DNA of 64,000 nucleotides, taken from NCBI RefSeq assembly GCF_030812675.1, contig NZ_JAUSTE010000002.1, forward strand, positions 1-64,000. Reading direction: 5' to 3'. Below are positions 61,244 to 64,000 of this stretch, in pieces (positions within the stretch are counted from its first letter, which is position 1; the number at the start of each line of letters is the position of its first letter). The stretch comes from Sinomonas atrocyanea (GTDB lineage Bacteria; Actinomycetota; Actinomycetes; Actinomycetales; Micrococcaceae). The position numbers and the translations under genes were made by a program. A model generated the notes under the pieces. It searched no databases, was not told where the DNA came from, and saw nothing but the letters and a program-made list of their open reading frames with translations.

Positions 61244-62839
61244 CTACCTCTGGTAGCCGGAGACGATCGCCGCCGCGATCTCGCGGTAGGCCTGCCGGGT
61301 CGCCGGGCGGAGCCGGTCGAGGGCCACGAGGTCGCCGTCGGCCATGGAGCGGTCGTGCGGGACGGTGACGAGGGCGCGGCACATGCCCGAGAGCGTGGCC
61401 TCGATCGCGGCCTTGTCGACGCGCCCGGAGACCCCGTCCTTGTCCGTGACCACCACGATCGCCCCCTGCGCGAGGCGGTCGTAGCCGTGCGCGGAGAGCC
61501 AGCGCAGGGTGTCCCGGGCCCGCTTGGCGCCGCTGACGGCGTAGCCGGCGACCACCACGATGTTGTCCGCGTCCTCGAGGATCCCGCGCATCGCCGGCCG
61601 GCTCACGCCCGTCCCGCAGTCCGTGAGCGTGACCGCGAAGTGCTTGGACACGAGCGCCTGCACGCGGCGGTAGTCCTCGGCCGTGAGGGAGTCGGAGAGC
61701 TCGGGGTCCTGCTCGCCCGCCAGCAGGTGCAGGCTGCCGGCCTGGTGGAGGTAGCGCAGCAGGTCGGCGCGCGTCTGCACGGCGTCGAAGTCCCGCAGCA
61801 GGGCCGTGATGGAGCGGCGCCGCTCCGATTCGTAGGAGCCCTCCCCCAAGGCCCGCTCCACGAGGTCGCCGGCATCCGGGTTGGCGTCGATCGCGCAGGG
61901 CGGCTCGGAGCGCAGCTCGGCGAGCGTGAGGCCCACGCCCACGGTCGTGGAGGTCTTGCCGATCCCGCCCTTGAGCGACAGGAAGGCGGTGTTCCAGGTC
62001 CCCTCGAGCCGGCGGCCGATCTGCTTCTCGAGCAGCTCCGCCTGGCGGTCCTGCTCCGACGGCCCGAGGTTGAGCGCCCCGCCGCTGATCCGGTACAGGA
62101 ACCCGCGTAGGCCCCCCGAGGGCGGCATGGGGGCGGAGCGGATGAACCCCGCGGGGGCTTCCGCCGGCTCGGCCGGCGGGGCGGGCCGCGCGGGCGCCGG
62201 GGGTGTGCTCGGCCGGGCCTGTCGCGGGGCCGCCTGGTTCGCTGCGGGCGGGGGTGGCGCGGGTCGGCGGCCCGGCGCGGGCCGGACGGCCGGAACTGCG
62301 GCGGTCGGGGCGTCGTCGGGCGCGGGGGTGCCCCGGTGGGTCGGCTGCTGGGGGGCGGTGTGCTGGTGGGCGCCGTGCGGGCGGGTCGGCGGTGTGCCCG
62401 GCCTGGGCGGGGAGGGGGCGGCTGCGCCGGGCTGCGTGGCCGCGGCGGCCTCCCCGGGCTGGGCCGCCGCAACGGACGACGGCGTCTCCCGCGCCTCGGC
62501 TGTGTTGCGGGCTCCGGCTGTGTTGCGGACCTCTGCCGTGTCGGGGGCCGGCGGCGCGGCCGTCGAAACGTCCGGCATCGGAGGCCGCGCCGGCGCCAGC
62601 CGCTCGGCCGGCGCTGGGGGCCGCGCCGGCGACGGAGGCTCGAGCACCGGAGGCTGGGGTGGGGCCGGCTCCACCGGAGGCCGGGGTGGGGCCGGCTGCA
62701 CCGGTGCCGGTGACTCGGCCGGCATCGACGACCGCGCAGCGCGCCGGGCCTCCTCCGCCTCACGGAGCCGCCGCGCCTCGCGCCGGGTCAAGGGCGCAGA
62801 CGAGGACGGCCTCCCGCCTTCGGGGTGGTTCTCGGTCAT
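61244..62839 (-). CDS. ParA/MinD-like ATPase with long Pro/Ala-rich N-terminus (EspI-like layout)
   Basis: 531 residues. After RREARRLREAEEARRAARSS, residues 40-230 are almost wholly Pro/Ala with repeats of PAPP type. The ATPase starts near 280: FLSLKGGIGKTSTTVGVGL is the deviant Walker A, AIDANPDAGDLVERAL the A' motif, and VTLTDCGTGVSRPAM the Walker B region. The disordered Pro-rich N-terminus plus SIMIBI ATPase resembles EspI/Rv3876-type proteins of type VII secretion, but no other secretion gene is nearby. ATG at 62839 follows AAGGGG. Its partner system is unknown. Confidence 0.75.
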   Translation of the reverse strand: MTENHPEGGRPSSSAPLTRREARRLREAEEARRAARSSMPAESPAPVQPAPPRPPVEPAPPQPPVLEPPSPARPPAPAERLAPARPPMPDVSTAAPPAPDTAEVRNTAGARNTAEARETPSSVAAAQPGEAAAATQPGAAAPSPPRPGTPPTRPHGAHQHTAPQQPTHRGTPAPDDAPTAAVPAVRPAPGRRPAPPPPAANQAAPRQARPSTPPAPARPAPPAEPAEAPAGFIRSAPMPPSGGLRGFLYRISGGALNLGPSEQDRQAELLEKQIGRRLEGTWNTAFLSLKGGIGKTSTTVGVGLTLAELRSEPPCAIDANPDAGDLVERALGEGSYESERRRSITALLRDFDAVQTRADLLRYLHQAGSLHLLAGEQDPELSDSLTAEDYRRVQALVSKHFAVTLTDCGTGVSRPAMRGILEDADNIVVVAGYAVSGAKRARDTLRWLSAHGYDRLAQGAIVVVTDKDGVSGRVDKAAIEATLSGMCRALVTVPHDRSMADGDLVALDRLRPATRQAYREIAAAIVSGYQR

Positions 62840-62915
62840 GCTGGCCCCTTGCCTCTGACGCGGTCTGGCGCTGGCTCGGTCCGGCGGCGCTGGCCCGGGC
62901 TCCCCCTCCGGCCGG

Positions 62916-63728
62916 TCAGCCGAGGCTTGCGGCCTTGAGGCGCCGGATGAACAGGCGGGACTGCTCGGGCCCGTACGGAAGGATCGGAACCGCCTTGGTG
63001 GCGTCGTCCGGGGTCTCCCGCGTGGCCTGCAGCGCCGAGCGCACCGCCGTGGCCATCGTATCCGCCATGGTGCGCACGAACGCGTCGCTGCACAGGCCTC
63101 CGTGCCCGGGCACGAGGCTCGTGTACCGGTTCCGCAGGGCGGAGATGTGGCGCAGGGCGTCGGCCCACTCCTCCGGGAACGAGTCCCCGAACTCGGGGTA
63201 GGCGCCCTCCTCGACGAGGTCCCCCGAGAAGAGGGTGGACTGGGTGCCGACGAGCAGGTCCCCGTCCGTGTGCCCCCGGCCCAGGTAGAACAGCGTCACG
63301 GAGGCGCCGCCGAGGTCCACGAGCACGGGCTGGTCGCGCACGATCGCGGTCGGCACCACGATCTGGGTGTTCTCGCCCTCGCCCGCGGCCATCTCCGGTT
63401 CCGACTCGGCGACGGCGGGCCGGTGCGCCTCGCCGTTCTCCGCGATCTCGGCCACCGCGTTCTCGTGCGCGTAGAACTCCACCGCGCCGCCGGCCGCGAA
63501 GACGGCGTTGCCGAAGTAGTGGTCGTAGTGCGCGTGCGTGTTGACCACGACGAGCGGCAGGTCCGTCTTCTCGCGAACCTTGGCGAGGATCGCGGCACCC
63601 TGGCGCGGCCCCTGCCCCGTGTCCACGACGAGCGCCCGGTCCTCGCCCACGACCAGGCCGACGTTGAGCCGCAGTGGCTCGGTGGCGAGGACGTAGGTGT
63701 TCGCTCCGAGATCTCGCCAGTCAGCCAT
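62916..63728 (-). CDS. MBL-fold metallo-hydrolase
   Basis: About 270 residues. VVNTHAHYDHYFGNAVF is the HxHxDH zinc motif, GRGHTDGDLLV supplies a further His and FSGDLVEEGAYP the bridging Asp; VPGHGGLCSD gives the last His. It resembles class B beta-lactamase-like hydrolases acting on small thioesters or esters. ATG at 63728 has GGAAGGA about 14 nt upstream; an in-frame ATG at 63782 (18 residues longer) is the alternative. It lies 59 nt downstream of the E2 gene stop on the same strand, suggesting co-transcription. Substrate unknown. Confidence 0.8.
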   Translation of the reverse strand: MADWRDLGANTYVLATEPLRLNVGLVVGEDRALVVDTGQGPRQGAAILAKVREKTDLPLVVVNTHAHYDHYFGNAVFAAGGAVEFYAHENAVAEIAENGEAHRPAVAESEPEMAAGEGENTQIVVPTAIVRDQPVLVDLGGASVTLFYLGRGHTDGDLLVGTQSTLFSGDLVEEGAYPEFGDSFPEEWADALRHISALRNRYTSLVPGHGGLCSDAFVRTMADTMATAVRSALQATRETPDDATKAVPILPYGPEQSRLFIRRLKAASLG

Positions 63729-63787
63729 GGGGGTGATGCCGTCCTTCCGTAGGGCGTTCGAGGATGTGCTCGATTCTGCCATGGCCG

Positions 63788-64000
63788 CTACAGGTCTGCG
63801 AGGACGCCGCCGGGGTGCTCGACCGCGTCGGCCACGAAGCGCAGGAACCCGCCGGCTGTGCCCCCGTCGCAGACCCGGTGGTCGAAGGTGAGCGTCAGCT
63901 GGACGACCTTGCGGACCGCGAGCGCCCCGTCCACCGCCCACGGCCGGTCGATGATCCGGCCCACGCCGAGGATCGCGGCCTCGGGGTGGTTGATGATCGC
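63788..64000 (-). CDS. 2-oxoacid dehydrogenase E2 (dihydrolipoyl acyltransferase), C-terminal fragment
   Basis: The last 70 codons of a gene that continues beyond the window edge. INHPEAAILGVGRI, then LTLTFDHRVCDGGTAGGFL, then a short helix and stop match the catalytic domain of E2 acyltransferases. HRVCDGG carries the catalytic His and Asp (most homologues have HRVVDG). Whether it belongs to pyruvate, 2-oxoglutarate or branched-chain dehydrogenase cannot be told from this part. Confidence 0.9.
   Translation of the reverse strand, partial: AIINHPEAAILGVGRIIDRPWAVDGALAVRKVVQLTLTFDHRVCDGGTAGGFLRFVADAVEHPGGVLADL

Overview
The window is high-GC, gene-dense chromosomal DNA from an actinobacterium. 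The best guess is Micrococcaceae (Arthrobacter/Sinomonas-like). This rests on menaquinone rather than ubiquinone genes, a PucR-type regulator next to gabT, FprA-type ferredoxin reductases, an IdeR/DtxR-like box, many GTG starts, 4-nt ATGA/GTGA overlaps inside operons, and many -10 boxes only 6-8 nt from the start codon (leaderless mRNAs). The first ~127 bases are C/G homopolymer and look like a bad contig end. No rRNA, tRNA, CRISPR array, prophage or transposase was seen. Genes were identified by eye from protein motifs; no database search was run.

Layout. (1) 0.1-9.0 kb, purine catabolism: a MobA-like cytidylyltransferase, an NCS2 purine permease and guanine deaminase on minus, diverging from a plus-strand operon of XdhC, a FAD subunit, a fused [2Fe-2S]-molybdopterin subunit and a SufU-like scaffold protein. 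(2) 9.0-16.7 kb: MFS exporter, ketopantoate reductase, HtpX with two alpha/beta hydrolases, then a Fur-family regulator with catalase KatA, and a TetR regulator. (3) 16.8-28.3 kb: APC permease, two close ferredoxin-NADP reductase paralogues, a FetB-like permease, RarD, a universal stress protein, and GABA transaminase diverging from a PucR regulator. (4) 26.9-42.4 kb, assimilatory sulfur metabolism on minus: sirohydrochlorin chelatase plus an MFS transporter, sulfite reductase, APS reductase (CysH), CysD, CysN, then katG as an unexpected insertion, a sulfonate-type ABC transporter, CysG and a ferredoxin reductase. Together these take up sulfur compounds, activate and reduce sulfate, make sirohaem and supply electrons. 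(5) 42.4-44.3 kb, an accessory island: an orphan SUKH/SMI1-like immunity-type gene, an AT-richer stretch, and an AbiEi/DUF559-type gene bracketed by inverted arrays of a 21-bp repeat. (6) 44.3-58.1 kb, menaquinone genes (polyprenyl synthase, MenJ, MenG, MenF, MenD, MenC) interleaved with a polyol-type dehydrogenase, a polar amino-acid ABC transporter and PhoX phosphatase with a Pho box. (7) 58.1-64.0 kb: M50-like peptidase, PAP2 phosphatase, MFS transporter, an orphan ParA/EspI-like ATPase, an MBL-fold hydrolase and the 3' end of a 2-oxoacid dehydrogenase E2.

The most unusual structures are non-coding. They are: the 21-bp arrays flanking the DUF559-type gene; a dispersed family of 32-bp tandem repeats in five gene gaps, often beside a GC-rich hairpin; an inverted duplicated promoter block shared by guaD and the xdh operon; four TGAC-type boxes at exact 10-bp spacing before the sulfonate transporter; and perfect dyads at the gabT/pucR and APC-permease promoters.
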